Shown here: in pieces, positions 1 through 12,111 of the stretch | Layout of the letters: each line of letters opens with the position of its first letter | Position numbering within the stretch: position 1 is the stretch's first letter | Assembly: GCA_905221605.1 (NCBI GenBank) | Contig: CAJNDS010000335.1 | Coordinates: 301,501-365,500 of the forward strand | Direction of reading: 5' to 3' | Source of the DNA: Symbiodinium natans | Lineage: Eukaryota; Sar; Dinophyceae; Suessiales; Symbiodiniaceae | Length of the DNA: 64,000 nucleotides | The notes under the pieces: model-generated | Seen by the model: the letters and a program-made list of their open reading frames with translations, nothing else | Databases searched by the model: none | What the model was told of the DNA's origin: nothing | Translations under genes and position numbers: made by a program

Positions 1-321
1 GTCAACCGCGACAAGCACAGGGGAAGGCACCACCAGGCTATCCTTGGCAACGGGCGTCTGTTGGTTGGCCGCTTTGTTTGCCAAAGACTTCCATCGGGTT
101 CATGGATAAGAGCGTCTGGACATCGAAAGGCGGCTGGCATGTTTGAGGACTCACGCGGGCTGCAATTGTGTGTTTAGCCCACAGGCAGGCGCCGCCACAG
201 CACACGACTGCATCTCAGCAACTTCCGAAAGATCCAACAGCTCGGCTTGGGTGAGGTCACGTTCTTTCGGGCGAACCATTGTTGTTACACACCAGCGAAT
301 CAGCGAATATTGGCCGCGTGT

Positions 322-759
322 CTAGCTTGTGGTCGAAGGAGTTATAAAGTTTTTTTTGTGTATTTCGGGATAGGGTAGCAAGGCAGTCTTATTGCTGTTC
401 GGCCACTCACCTGGGATCGATGTGCATCTAGCGCAGGAACAACATGGAATCACAAGAGTGCGCACACAGCCAGACAGCATGCGCATGTACTGCAAGATCA
501 AAATTTGCTGCCACACCGGCCAAAACTTCCTCTTCCTGGACACCATCAAGGATTTGACCTGGAGCTGCAATAATCCACAACTGGACAGGTGATGATACCA
601 AGCTGGGTGCCTGGCAGTGTCGTCGGCACAGACGACGCGAGTCCTGCATGGTGGTTCCCAATGATAAGTCCGACAAATTCGGGGCACGCGGTTCAAATTC
701 AGAAGCATGCAGAGCACCACCTTTTGTTGCCAGCAGGCGTGTGCGAGGGCGCGGCCCAT
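322..759 (-). CDS. Open frame of uncertain status
   Basis: Two overlapping minus frames (322-759 and 428-676) are open in repeat-free DNA; the second includes QLWIIAAPGQILDGVQEEEV. One may be an exon. The rest of 1-2060 shows no recognisable gene. Confidence 0.2.
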   Translation of the reverse strand: MGRALAHACWQQKVVLCMLLNLNRVPRICRTYHWEPPCRTRVVCADDTARHPAWYHHLSSCGLLQLQVKSLMVSRKRKFWPVWQQILILQYMRMLSGCVRTLVIPCCSCARCTSIPGEWPNSNKTALLPYPEIHKKNFITPSTTS

Positions 760-1749
760 CCCCCTAAGATCCGGTTGGAGCTGCAGCCTCCTGCTTGTTT
801 TGTTTGTTTACAAGTTGAGTACTATTGCAAAACTGGCTGGCCCCAACAGTGCCCTAGAGCTCCCTCAGCCACTGTCACTTGAAGAGGAGTCTGAGCTGAC
901 CACCAGCTCCCTCAGCTCCCTTCCTCACCAGGGTTATCTGAAGGATTCTTGGATGGGTGTAGGGTTCTCGGGGTGTAGGTTGAATTCAGTCAAGGAGCGG
1001 CTCACCTGAGGGTCCGCAATTGCTGGTGCCACATCGTAGCTGGTGTGGGGCAGGCCTGGGGGCGGCAGCAAGCCCTGGGGGTGGTGGCAGACATGTCCCT
1101 CCAGTAGTCGCCTGCCTTTCAAACACACATCGCGAGCCAATCCAACCTCGCTCGCCATTGGCTCGCCTCTGCTGTTGTTGTTTCATTGGTTGCCTGTGCC
1201 TGGCAAAACACACCCAACGCTCTCTCTTGCCGGTCACCTCTCTGTTGTCACTGAAAGTACGCACGAAACGTTTCCACTCCAAACAAAGCGCCTCCGATGC
1301 AATCTCATGCCTTTGACCTTTCATGGGAAACGATCTCAAATGGAAGTAAAAAGTCACGAAAGAAAATGGGGTACATGGGGAACTTTACATCTTTGCACCC
1401 CTCCTTAGGACACGCGTCACTATGATGAATGTAAATGTACTACCGAAACTCCAAAAGTCGCACGTGACACATCGTGCTATGGCCAATCTTGTGCATCTCC
1501 AATGCACTGGGCCGCCAGTTTAGCCCACATACTCCACGTGAATTTTTACACCTCTACGGAAAATCAAGACTTCGAACACGTGGCTGCAAACTCAAGCTTT
1601 GGGGGGATGGAAGCAGTTGGGTTATGATCCTGCTCAAGCACTATCTGACATCACGTCGTACGCAGTATCTCATCCACCATTCAGGATTTCTCACCTCACC
1701 TTGCTGAACGAGCTCACAAGCTCTCGCTCCATCTGGACGCCCTTCAACA

Positions 1750-2095
1750 TCACCACGAGTCCAGTCTCCAAGGATTGCATTGTCTGCACGCAGTGTAGCT
1801 CGGGGCAATCGCCAAGGTTCTCGTCATCGTTTGCCCTCTATGGCCATCTCGCCTTGCTTTGCTTGTCATTCCACACCGCTCAGCATGCGAGCGTCTCCCA
1901 GTGTTGCCTATGATCACCACTTGCTGGTTGTTTGCATTCATGGGCACAAGCAACAGGTCGTGGATGCGGCTGAGGTTCTAGATCTTGCTCTCGTGCTCCA
2001 AGTCGGTCGGGTCCTTGGGGATCTTCATGTGGTGCATCTGCTTCTGGATTGCAAGTTTTGTGTAATAAATAGAATGGGTCCGGGGCCCGGATTCT
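1750..2095 (-). pseudogene. Degenerate gene fragment
   Basis: The minus strand reads MHHMKIPKDPTDLEHESKI, a TAG, then NLSRIHDLLLVPMNANNQQ in the same frame; further on, VVMLKGVQMERELVSSFSKV appears in another frame. This looks like coding sequence broken by a stop and frameshifts, or exons joined through unrecognised introns. No family recognised. Confidence 0.3.
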
Positions 2096-2560
2096 TTTTG
2101 CCAGGATTTTAAAGTTCTTTTTTAAGCCTTGAAAACCTTTAAAGTCCTTAAACGATTCAATGGGAGGGGGCCACTTCCCATTTAGATATTTGAAGATTCC
2201 CATTGAAAGTTTTCAAGATTAAAGACTGTATGATTTTTCTTATTAAATAGGTCCGGGTTTCCCTTTTAACTTCTTAATCGCTTGACAGCTTTTTTAAAAA
2301 TCTTCAGAATCCTTAACAAACACCCGGGCCCCTGCCCATTGAATGTTTTTAAGATTTGAAGGATTTTACGGATTTAAATAGGGGTCCGGTGGGCCAGGGG
2401 CCCTTCTCACTTTAAACGTTTCAAGACTTTGAAGATTTTGACAGCGAGGCCTTTATTTTCTCAAATCCCCAAAAATAGAAATTGGGAGGGCCCCTCGCCC
2501 CCCCCGAACCCATGAACCTTTTAACAAAAATCTTTTAAATCTTGAAAAATGAGATGGGAG
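2069..2560 (+). repeat. Degenerate tandem repeat
   Basis: Units near 2069, 2243 and 2370 share AAATAGG followed by GTCCGG and then TTAAA/TCAAGATT stretches. Diverged; no coding capacity seen. Confidence 0.5.
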
Positions 2561-2700
2561 ACTCCTCCGCGCTGCACGGCACTTCGTATGTGTTCAGGCT
2601 AAAAAGAGATTTAGGAAAACACGAAAAACAGTAAAACACGTAGTAATTAAACAAAAAACATTAACATGCTCGACAAACAAGGCCTCCAGCACATCCCACT

Positions 2701-3520
2701 CTGAAACTCAAAATACCCTAAAACCCTAAAACTCTCAAAAACCCTAGAAGCCCAAAAAAAAGTTAAACCCTACACCCTACATACCTTAAACCCCAAACAC
2801 CCTAGACCCTAAACCCTAAACCCTACACCCTAACCCTAAACCCTAAACCCTAAAATACTACACCCCAAGTACCCTAAAATACCCTAAATACCTTGAACCT
2901 CCCCCGATGTGGGCACCTCGAAGCTGTGGACATACTCGAACTCGACGACAAACTCAGGCCTCAGGGTTCAGGGTTTAGGGTTTAGGGTTCAGGGCATTTG
3001 GGGTTCAGGGTATTTGGGGTTTAGGATTTAGGGTCTAACGCAGGAGTTGCCCCGAGCGCAGCGCTGAGACCTGTTGCCACAGCAGGGGTTTTGGGCTGAT
3101 CGGTAGTTGGCCCCTTGATATGGGGGTTTAGGGTTTAGGGTTTAGGGTTTAGGGTTTAGGGTTTAGGGTTTGGGGTTTAGGGTTTATGGGCCCTGAAAAG
3201 GGGACCCCTTATATACCCCTTCATATACCCTTTACAATTTAAGGGCCCATACTTCACAACCCTTTGAAGGAGGTAAGGGACCGTAATAAACCCTGAACCC
3301 TAAACCCTAAACCCTAAACCCTAAACCCTAAACCCTAAACCCTAAACCCTAAACCTTAGCCTGTAAACTACCCTCAGGGCTGAGGGCCTCCGAGGTGCCG
3401 ATCATGGAGAGGCGGGTTAGCGAGGACAAGGAGAGTAGAAAGGGTTTAGGGTTTAGGGTTTAGGGTTTAGGGTTTAGGGTTTAGGGTTTAGGGTTTAGGG
3501 TTTAGGGTTTAGGGTTTAGG
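2701..3520. repeat. Telomere-like arrays, first cluster
   Basis: CCCTAAA at 2701-2892, TTTAGGG at 2958-3185, CCCTAAA at 3289-3357, TTTAGGG at 3443-3520. The unique blocks 2893-2957 and 3358-3442 lie between a left C-type and a right G-type array and read as minus-strand coding (PEFVVEFEYVHSFEVPTSG; LLSLSSLTRLSMIGTSE). Confidence 0.9.
3186..3285 (+). mobile_element. MITE-like element family 4, copy 1
   Basis: GGGCCCTGAAAAGGGGACCC, internal ATATACCC and AATTTAAGGGCCCATAC, ending GAGGTAAGGGACCG. Flanked by telomere arrays on both sides. Confidence 0.6.
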
Positions 3521-3530
3521 AACGCAAGAA

Positions 3531-3642
3531 CTTGGTAGCCCAGTAGCCACATTAGAATAAGGGTGGCCTTTTTGAGTTGGCTACTTTATAAGTGCACCTT
3601 TAGCAAAAAATGGAGAGAACAGGGTACCACTGGGCTACCAAG
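3531..3642 (+). mobile_element. MITE-like element family 3, copy 1
   Basis: Ends CTTGGTAGCCCAGTAGCC and CACTGGGCTACCAAG; the interior holds GGCCTTTTTGAGTTGGCTAC. About 112 bp. Confidence 0.75.
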
Positions 3643-3684
3643 AGGAATTGTTTGCTCTCTCTACCACACGTAACACAGCCATGG

Positions 3685-3787
3685 CTTGGGAAGCTCCCCC
3701 TTCTACTTACAAGCCTTCATAGGGATTATTAGTACCCCTATTTTAATCCCGATTAAGGACTGTTACTACAAGGGGGAACATCCCAAG
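3685..3787 (+). mobile_element. MITE-like element family 2, copy 1
   Basis: Ends CTTGGGAAGCTCCCCCTT and AAGGGGGAACATCCCAAG, with internal AATCCCGATTAAGGACTGTTA. About 100 bp, non-coding. Confidence 0.75.
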
Positions 3788-4799
3788 GTAAGCCTGAAAC
3801 CCTGAAACAATAAAATCAACATCGAAGCTCCAGATTCCGTTTGTGGCACGTTGCAGGTTCACACTTAACTGAAGCCCTAAACCCGTTCAACAGCGCTAAG
3901 CCCCAACGCCCTCAACCCCTGAAGCCCTAAGCTCCTAGGTAAATCCTCCACCCTGAACGGTAAATTCCCCGACGCCCCTATGTAAATCCTAATCCGACTC
4001 ACCAATCCTTGCAGGTGCGTGGTACTTTTGAGCCCGTTGAAAACAGTACCTCTACAACCGTTATCACCAAAAAGGAGCCTTAAAGTGGGCTATGAAAACA
4101 ATGATCACTGGGTTAGAGGTACCCTGAACCCCCAAGTCGCAGGAAGACATACCCTGTTTCAGATCGCCAAGGCGACTTGAAAGGGGGTCATGGCCACAGG
4201 GCTTAGCTTAGGGTGTAGAGGTTAGGGTTTAGGGCAGTGAGAGGTAGGGTTTTAAGCACCCACCAATAAGGTGATAGACACGTACAGCTGTAGGTGCCTT
4301 AGTTCTAATGCCAGTAAAAACTACCAGTTAGGGCCGTTAGGGTTTGGGTTTGGCGACTAGGGTCTACGGCACCCCCAAGTATCCCTATTCGGGCAACTCA
4401 AGAGAGCATTCCTTCCATAAGGGTGCTTGTGGTTGAGTGTGTAGGTTCTAGATTCACGTCTGAAGGCTTGGGTTTTGCGATTTAGGTAACCGTAAACCCT
4501 AAACCCTAAAACTTCTAAGCCTTATCTGTCGGGTTTGGCGCTACTTGGCAAACCGGGTTCCAGGTTTGGGTTTTAGGTCTTAGAGCCTGGGTTCAAGATT
4601 TTCCTAAACCCTATACCCTAAACCCTGAACCCTAAACCCTAAGCCCTGGTAAATACACCCTAAACCCTAAACCCTAAACCCGAAACCCTAAACCCTAAGC
4701 CTAAACCCTAAACCTTAAACCCTAAACCCTAAATCCTAAGCCCTAGTTAATAAAACCCTCAGCTCTAGCGTAAGGGGATCGGACCCGTGTAATCCAAAC

Positions 4800-4863
4800 C
4801 CTCGGCCCCAGAGAGCAGCTTAGGGCAAAACAGGATCAGCTCAATGTGAGGCACGTGCCACAC
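4800..4863 (-). CDS. Exon-like block, unknown protein
   Basis: Acceptor CCGGAG|GTG; reads VWHVPHIELILFCPKLLSGA and ends at GAGG|GTTTGG. Flanked left by CCCTAAA (4608-4745) and right by TTTAGGG (4892-5000). Not linked to a partner exon. Confidence 0.35.
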
Positions 4864-5912
4864 CTCCGGAAAAGCACGCCATAAGTTGGGATGTGTTTAG
4901 GGTTTAGGGTTTAGGGTTTAGGGTTTAGGGTTTAGGGTTTAGGGTTTAGGGTTTAGGGTTTAGGTGTTAGGGTTTTAGTGTTTAGGGTTTTAGGGTTTGG
5001 GGATTAGGATTGGGGGAGGGTAGGCCTTAGGGCCACAGAAACAGTTTCAGTTCAGCCCAGGGCTGAAGGGGGTTTAGGATTTAGGGTTTAGGGTTTAGGG
5101 TTTAGGGTTTAGGGTTTAGGGTTTAGGGTTTAGGGTTTAGGGTTTAGGGCTTAGGGTTCAGTTTCAGTTTCAGCGCAGCGGGGTGTGGCGATGCAACATT
5201 GGTGCTCCGAACCGCGGCTCAAACGCTCGAAACCCTGAAGCACTTAAGCACCACCCCTCCCCCCCCCCCCCCCCCCCCCAAACCCTAAACCCTAAACCCC
5301 AAACCCTAAACCCCAAACCCTAAACCCTAAACCCGAAACCCTAAAACCCTCAACCCTCAACCCTACACCCTAAACCCTAAACCTTAAACCGCCACAACGG
5401 CCCCCCCAGGGCAGCCTTGACTTTGTCGTTGTCCTGGCGGCTTCTGTAGAAGCTCCGCCTTGGTGTTCGGGGGCTGAGATTTTGGGGGTTTAGGGTTTAG
5501 GGTTTAGGGTTTAGGGTTTAGGGTTTAGGGTTTAGGGTTTGGGGTTTTGGGTTTGAGGTTTGGGGTTTGGGGTTCGGGGTTTGGGTTTGGGGGGGGAGCC
5601 TACGCTATGTAGGGGTTTCTCTAAGGGTGGTTAGCAGTTGCGGCCCTTCAGTGTGGGGTGGGGGGGCATGGCCGCATCGGGTTCTTAAGGGGCAACTTGG
5701 AACCCTTGGTGAGCATCGGTCATTTCTGAACCCTAAACCCTAAACCCCTAAACCCTAAACAATAAACCGTAAACCTCTAAACCCTAAACCCTAAAAATTG
5801 AAAAAAAAAAAAAAAAAAAGAGTAACTGACTTGACAATGCCCCTCATCTCTCATGGGCCCCAGAGTACCACAAACGCTGGCAGATGTCCCGGGGGGGGGG
5901 GGGGGCATTGGG

Positions 5913-6148
5913 TGTAGGGTTTATAGGGTTTATAGGGTTTATCGGTTTATAGGGTTTATAGGGTTTATAGGGTTTGTAGGGTTTGTAGGGTTTGTAGGGT
6001 TTACAGGGTCTATAGGGTTTATAGGGTTTGTAGGGTTTGTGGGTTTATAGGGTTTGTAGGGTTTGTAGGGTTTGTAGGGTTTATTGGGCTTATAGGGCTT
6101 AAAGGGCTTATAGTGCTTATAGGGCATATAGGGTTTAGGGTGTAGGGG
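5913..6148 (+). repeat. Nine-base telomere-variant array (GGGTTTATA / GGGTTTGTA)
   Basis: About 25 units of a 9-mer derived from the telomere motif by a two-base expansion. Because 9 is a multiple of 3, it translates without stops (FIGFIGFVGFVG); that is an artefact of period, not a gene. Confidence 0.9.
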
Positions 6149-7227
6149 TCATGCATGCCCTGAAAGAACCAAGGCCCTTGCAGGGGTCGCGGGTTGTCCA
6201 CGCAGACTGGCAGCACGCCTGCAAGGGGATTGCTCCAGAGAAGCTGAGCAGCACACTGCCTTTGAGTTTGGGGACGCTTGGGTTTAGGGTTTAGGGTTTA
6301 GGGTTTAGGGTTTAGGGTTTCGGGTTTAGGGACCTTGCATCTTCACAAAGCCCGAAGGAGCCCTAAAGCGACCTTGTTCAGACCGCCTGAAGGACCCTTT
6401 CGGCCCAAGAAAGTACCCTTAAGCCCTGCATAAGGGGAACCTGGCAGTGCGTCTGTCACCCTAAACCCTAAACCCTAAACCCTAAACCCTAAACCCTAAA
6501 CCCTAAACCGGGGGGGGGGGGGGGGGTCATCATGGGAACGCCTAAACCCTAAACCCTAAACCTTGAGCCCTAAACCCTAAAACCCTGAACCCTAAAAGCC
6601 GAAACCCTAAACCCCAACCCAAACCCCTACACCCCCAAACCCCAAAGCCCAAAGGATCCCAGGATGATGGGCGTCCTTGGTAGCCCGCCTTCCCTTGCTG
6701 TTTCCGAAGGACGCTTCTTCCAGTGCTCATGGACCTCGGTCCAGGGTTTAGGGTTTAGGGTTTAGGGTTTAGGGTTTAGGGTTTAGGGTTTAGGGTTCAA
6801 GAGAAAGAAGGGCTATATATACATATACTGTGAGAACATTTGCCTAAGACAAAGCCTATGTAGAAGAATGCCAGAGGATCAAAAGGTGGGCCCGCTCTTC
6901 CCGTTTCCTTTCAATGACTTAGGGGTTTCGCGTTTAGGGTCTAGGGTTTAGGGTTCTTTCTGATGCCTGCTTACTCTGGGACCTGTTTTGCAAATGAGGA
7001 GTGGAATGGGAGAACTCCGAACGCTGCAGACCCCCCCCCCCCCCCAAGCCCTAAAACCCTAACCCCTAAAACATAAATCCCTAAACCATAAACCCCTAAA
7101 CACCCCTAAACCATAAATCCCTAAACCAAGAATCCCTGAACCATAAATCCCTAAAACCCTAAATGTCATATACCCTGAGCCTGTCATCCCTCCCCCGCAT
7201 GGCCGAAACCATGCAAGGCCCGAATCT

Positions 7228-7372
7228 ATACTCCCCTTAGAACCTTAATAAGAATCATATTTTAAGTATCCTCTTGGGTCTTATATAAACAAAAATAAAA
7301 AAAACTAAATATCCTCTTGGGTCTTATATAAACAAAAATAAAACGAATTCCCAAGAGGAAGATTGCGCCAGG
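7228..7372 (+). mobile_element. MITE-like element family 6, copy 1, internally duplicated
   Basis: ATACTCCCCTTAGAACC at the left. The internal segment TATCCTCTTGGGTCTTATAT plus AAACAAAAATAAAA occurs twice in tandem; right end TTCCCAAGAGGAAGATTG. Confidence 0.7.
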
Positions 7373-7418
7373 CATGGTAAGACTCAGTAGCTGAGTAGGG
7401 AACCTTTAAACCTCTTGG

Positions 7419-7518
7419 TATATATATATATATAAATACATATATATATATATATTTATTTATTTATGTATTTCTTTATATATATATATATATATTTTTT
7501 TTTTATTTATTTAATAGT
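7419..7518. repeat. AT microsatellite
   Basis: TATATA and TTTATTTA tracts. Similar AT runs at 8156-8181, 11875-12010, 41944-41984 and 46411-46444. Confidence 0.9.
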
Positions 7519-8657
7519 CCTACCATAATTGAACTCGGCAACTAAAACAAAACCGTAATCCGCCAACACTACAACCCTGAATCCCATCACCCCCCCCCCC
7601 CCCCCCACCCCTCCTAAGACCCTAAGCCCTAAGCCCTAAACCCTAAACCCTGAACCCTTAACCCAAAAGCCCGGGCCGTGATCCTGGGTCTGCGACGTCC
7701 GTGACGGAACGGTCGAAACCTGGAGTTGGGGGTTTTGAGGTTTTAGGTTTAGGGTTTAGGGCTTAGTTGTAGGGGTTCAGGGGTTTGGGGATTGAGGGAT
7801 TTTCTGTTTGGGGGTTTGGGGGTTGTGGCTTGGGGTCCGAGGTGTTAAGCTGTTGGGGTCTAGGGCTTGGGTTGGGGGTTTGGGGTTTTGCTTTGGAGGT
7901 TTGGGGGTATGGGGTGTAGGGGACATAGGGCTTCACGTTCAGGGTTTAGGGTTTAGGGAGGTTAAGGGGCATGCGGATTTATAGGGCCTCGGGGGATGCT
8001 TGTTTGTTGTCTCAAATTGCGGGCCGATGAGCTTTGAGGTTCAGCATAAAGGGGCTGCGAAGATAAGGAGTTCAAGGCTTGAGGGGCTAAGGGGTATAAG
8101 GAGGGACCCCTAGAAGGGACCCTTAATCTTATTCCCCCATATAACCCCTATATACATGATATATGTATATATATATATATAGTCCCTATGTACCTAAGTC
8201 ACCCCTAGAGAACCCCGAAGTCACCTATATGCGCCCGTGTTGCGCGTAATCGACCCCCCCCCCCCCCCCCCCATGGTATCCCCAAGGCATCCCCCCCAAA
8301 CCCTGCCTGTTAACCCTAAAAACACCACGGACCACGGGGGAGGACAGAGAAACCTCAGCCTAAACCCCACACCTTGAACCCTAAGCCCTAAAACCTAAAC
8401 CCACCAATGAACGACAGGAGGGAGAAGGGTAAACCCGAAACCTTAGCCGCTTTAACCCTGAACCCTGAAGCGTAAACTCAGCACGAACCACAGGGGAGAG
8501 GGGAAACCGTAAACCTACCATTACCCCAAACCTGGAACCCTGAATAAACTCTAAACCCACAATGAACCAATGGACCAGAGTGAAAATCCTGAACTCTACC
8601 GCCTAACCCTTAACCCCTAAACCACAAACCCATGAACCACGGACCATGAACCACAGG

Positions 8658-9190
8658 GGGGGGGGGGGAGGAGGACCCCCGATTACCAGGGCCGGGGAGG
8701 GGGGAGGGGGGAGGGGGGAAGGGGGGAGGGGGGGGGAGGGGGGAGGGGGGAGGGGGGAGGGGGGGAGGGGGGAGGGGGGAGGGGGGAGGGGGGGGGGGGA
8801 GAGGGGGGAGGGGGGAGGGGGAGGGGGGGGGAGGGGGGAAGGGGGAGGGGGTCAGGGGGAGGGGGGGAGGGGGGAGGGGGAGAGGGGGAGGGGGAGGGGG
8901 GGGGGGGCGGGGGGAGGGGGGGGAGGGGGGGGGGGGGGGGGGGAGGGGGGCGGGGGGAGGGGGGGGGGAGGGGGAGGGGGTGGGAGGGGGGGGGGGCGGG
9001 GGGAGGGGGAGGGGGGAGGGGGAGGGGGGAGGGGGGAGGGGGAGGGGGGAGGGGGGAGGGGGGAGGGGGGAGGGGGGGGGGGCGGGGGGGGGGAGGGGGG
9101 AGGGGGGCGGGGGGGGGGGGGCGGGGAAGGGGGGAGAGGGTAGAGGGGGGGGGGGGGGGGGGAGGAGGGGGGCGGGGAGGGCGGGGGGGT
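8658..9190 (+). repeat. G-rich low-complexity tract
   Basis: Over 500 bases of G5-G7 runs separated by single A (GGGGGGA units), with rare C/T. The Gly/Pro-rich open frames here are artefacts. Potential to form G-quadruplexes. Confidence 0.9.
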
Positions 9191-9285
9191 GCGCCTGTGC
9201 TGGCGCATTTAAGGATCCCTCCTTTAGTCCCTTGAATGGGGCAAACCCAACAAGGCGATCGTGCAGGCCGCTCCCTCCGATACTC

Positions 9286-10405
9286 TTAGGGTTTAGGGTT
9301 TAGGGTTTGGGGTTTAGGGTTTAGGGTTTAGGGTTTCAAACCCCGGGGTTTCAGAATTTCAGAGATGTAGGGTTTGGGGGGGTTGAGAGCATCGAGGAGG
9401 CGGCTTCCTGGGCTGTCATGCACTTGCTCGCCAAGGTGCACCTCAGGAGGTTTAGGAATTAGGGTTTAGGGTTTAGGGCTTAGGTTTTAGGGCTTAGGTG
9501 TTAGGGTTTAGGGCTTAGGGTTTAGGGTGTGGCGACTTGTCTTATGCTAGCCGCGCTTCGGTTTGCCCTTGCCTTCATTTCCTTATGCTGTACGGCTTCT
9601 TCTCTTAAGCACTTCGCGCCCCGTCCATGCAGCAAGTGCGTTTTTCTAGGAGGTAGATTCAGTACCCCCCGAACCCCTAAACGCAGGAGGGGCCTCCGCC
9701 CTAGAAGCCCGAAATCCCAACCCCCAAAGGTATGCCAGCTAAACTCCAAACCCTAAGCCCCTAAACCCTAAACCCTAAACCCTAAACCCTAAACCCTAAA
9801 CCCCGCGGGTACTTCCCCGCCAGCCCCCCTGTCCCAGCGCTGTGGCCACTACGGTTTACAGAGTATGGTGCAGGGTTTAGGGCTTGGAACCCCAACTGAA
9901 GATAAGGCCAAACTGAACCATGACGAGTTTGAGGGTTCGGCCTGATTGTGACCGCCCTGAAACTGGTTGGGGTTTGAGGGTCTCGGGCTGAGGCCGTTCA
10001 GTATATCTGTATATAGTCTGAGCCTTCACCACCAAAGCCGAAGACTCCAACACCTTAGACCCTGAAGTCTATAAACCCTAGACTCTGAAGCCTAAACTCT
10101 AGACTCTTCAGTCAACCCTAAACCCTAAACCCTAAACCCTAAACCCTAAACCCTAAACCCTAAACCCTAAACACACCCGAGCTGGAGTTCAGATGCTGGG
10201 CCACGAGCCTGGCAGATCCTCAGAAATTTGCAGCTCGAGTTGCTTAGCCAGAAACCCTGCGAAAAAAAATCCACGGCCCCAACTTCCGGGCCTGGGAGGG
10301 CTTAGGGGCTCTGAGGGTTTAGGGTTTAGGGTTTAGGGTTTAGGGTTTAGGGTTTAGGGTTTAGGGTTTAGGGTTTAGGATTTAGGGTTTAGGGTTTAGG
10401 GTTCA
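9286..10405. repeat. Telomere-like arrays
   Basis: G-type at 9286-9335, about 9461-9530 and 10314-10405; C-type at 9757-9803 and 10113-10172. The unique block 9370-9455 reads EVHLGEQVHDSPGSRLLDAL on the minus strand after a GAG|G acceptor. Confidence 0.85.
10209..10256 (-). CDS. Exon-like block, unknown protein
   Basis: The acceptor TTTTTTTTCGCAG|GG has a good pyrimidine tract. The block reads FLAKQLELQISEDLP and ends at GC donor CCAG|GCTCG. It is flanked by CCCTAAA on the left (10113-10172) and TTTAGGG on the right (10314-10405), the same polarity as the verified exons. Confidence 0.4.
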
Positions 10406-11015
10406 GGATTTCGGGTTTAGGCTCAATCAAAGGTGTCGCTTAAAAATTCCGCCTGAAACATCGTTGCGCTGCTGCGGTAGCCCCCCCCCCCCCCCCCCCC
10501 CCCCTCAATTCAGGCAGCACCCAATTCGAAGCAGAAGATGAACCCTAAACCCCAAACCCCAAACCCTAAACCCTAAACCCCTAAACGTCCTACACACCCA
10601 ATATCGGGGTCGGAGTTACTACGTATAATTATACTGTAATGACACCCCCAAAAACCGTATTCAAATGGTTAAGGCGCACATATTCGGCCCTGCACTGTAG
10701 AAACACGGAGAGCTTCTGCTGCGTCTGGAGCTCTGTACTTGGAGGTTCATGGGTAAATTTGCGTTCAAGGTTTTAGGGTTCAGGCTTTTAGGGTTCTGGG
10801 CAGCCAGAAGTAGGGATATAACAAGTACCCTTGCACAAGGTTATGACCACTTGCAACTATAGCTACCCCACTTATATGCCCAGCTATAGGTACCATGAAC
10901 CTTCAAAGTATATTTCCCCAGCGGCCTAGGCGAAAGTTGGCTTGGGGGTTTTGGGGCATCCTTTTGCGTCTAATTGCAGTTATGACTCCCCTGGGTAGTT
11001 ACATGCTGCCTTACT

Positions 11016-11150
11016 TAGTATGTGCCCTCAAATGGGGACCCCTTACATGCCCCTTATACCCTACAGAACCCAAGGGCCCGACCTTCAGAACCGTTCAAAG
11101 AAGGTAAAGGATCATATTCAGCGACCATGCAACTTGCCTTAGGTTCATGG
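11016..11150 (+). mobile_element. MITE-like element family 4, copy 2
   Basis: Shares ACCCCTTACATGCCCCTTAT, ACAGAACCCAAGGGCCCGAC and AAAGAAGGTAAAGGATCAT with copy 1. It accounts for the short plus-strand open frames here. Confidence 0.6.
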
Positions 11151-11213
11151 TCTAGGGGGCTACGATCTGGGGGTTCAGTTCCCCAAGCAGAGTGTCAACA
11201 CCAGGAGGGTTCC

Positions 11214-11301
11214 TCGCTTTTGGGCTTCACGGCACACGAAATGCGATGAGCGCAAATCGACTTTGTCGTCGCTTTTGGACTTGTGGGCTCACGAAATGCG
11301 A
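11214..11301 (+). repeat. 55-bp tandem duplication
   Basis: CGCTTTTGGGCTTCACGGCA...ACGAAATGCGA is repeated as CGCTTTTGGACTTGTGGGCT...ACGAAATGCGA. Confidence 0.5.
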
Positions 11302-12021
11302 AGCTGTCATCTAGTTCATGGTTGGGATAGCGATTCAAGTTTTTATTCCCTATTGAGTTTAAGTACCCTTACACATGCAAGATGTTAGCCCACTATGGAC
11401 TTCTGGGGTCACACGCTCTCTCACGGCTCAGGCATCTGTGCTGGCTGAATTGTTTTGCTTGAATCTTCCCGAGTATTTTCCTGTAGGGTTACAAGCAGCC
11501 CAAAAGAGGATATAACCAGACACCATTAAATTTGCCCTGCAAGCGATGACTACCCATGAGCCTGCAAGTAGGGTTCCTAGGGTTCCGGGTTAGGGTTTAG
11601 GGTGTTAGTTTAGAGTTTAGGCTCGGGGGTTTAGGGTTCCCCTTGCTGAGCCCTTGGCAGCAACACACCGCATCGGGCAGGAGGGTGGAAGGCTCTCTCC
11701 TGGCAGGCGTCCAAATTGGTACAAGTACCTTGAACCTCCAAATAGAGCTCCGACTTTTTTGGAGGTTTCAGGATGTCTTTTCGGGGTTTTAGGCGTTCGG
11801 GGGGTTTCCGGGGACTTCTAAAGTCCTTAACTACAGGTAGAGTTTTCGGGCTTTAGCATTATACTGCACACACACACATATATATATATATATGTATATT
11901 GATTTATCTATGTCTCTTCATAGCCTTTTGATTGTATATTAGACATTATATGTATGTACATATATATATAGATACACATGTGTATGTGTATACAAATATA
12001 TACCTATAAATATAATGTTAC

Positions 12022-12111
12022 ATTCGCTGCAATGTTTGTGCGCGCCTGCTCGGTCACCGAAGGCATCGACGTCCGCGACCGCTCCGCACGGAGGACGGCC
12101 CGCTGCGTAGC
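12022..12111 (-). CDS. Exon-like block, unknown protein
   Basis: Reads YAAGRPPCGAVADVDAFGDR followed by AGAHKHCSE, after acceptor CGAAG|GC and before donor GAAT|GTAACA. GC-rich, unlike the AT-rich microsatellite downstream of it. No partner exon was linked in frame and no family was recognised. Confidence 0.4.

Larger units (their letters stand above)
4608..6796. repeat. Telomere-like arrays, second cluster
   Basis: C-type at 4608-4745, 5279-5392, 5726-5793, 6458-6510 and 6541-6605. G-type at 4892-5000, 5068-5155, 5487-5595, 6279-6330 and 6742-6796. Unique blocks at 5393-5486, 6149-6278 and 6650-6741 are open on the minus strand (for example VLLSFSGAIPLQACCQSAW and TEVHEHWKKRPSETARE), but orientation is not proved. 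Confidence 0.85.

Noticed and set aside
5392-5470. Plus-strand ion-channel-like segment (SLDFVVVLAASVEAPP)
   Set aside because: The minus strand of the same block is also open and the verified genes run on minus; one short hydrophobic string is not enough.
5853-6216. FIGFVG and NPTNPT repeat ORFs
   Set aside because: A 9-bp repeat period gives open frames automatically.
8646-9303. Gly/Arg/Glu-rich ORFs
   Set aside because: Products of the G-rich tract; no splice or start context.
10895-11249. Plus-strand ORFs of 70-75 codons
   Set aside because: They lie mostly within a family 4 MITE-like element.
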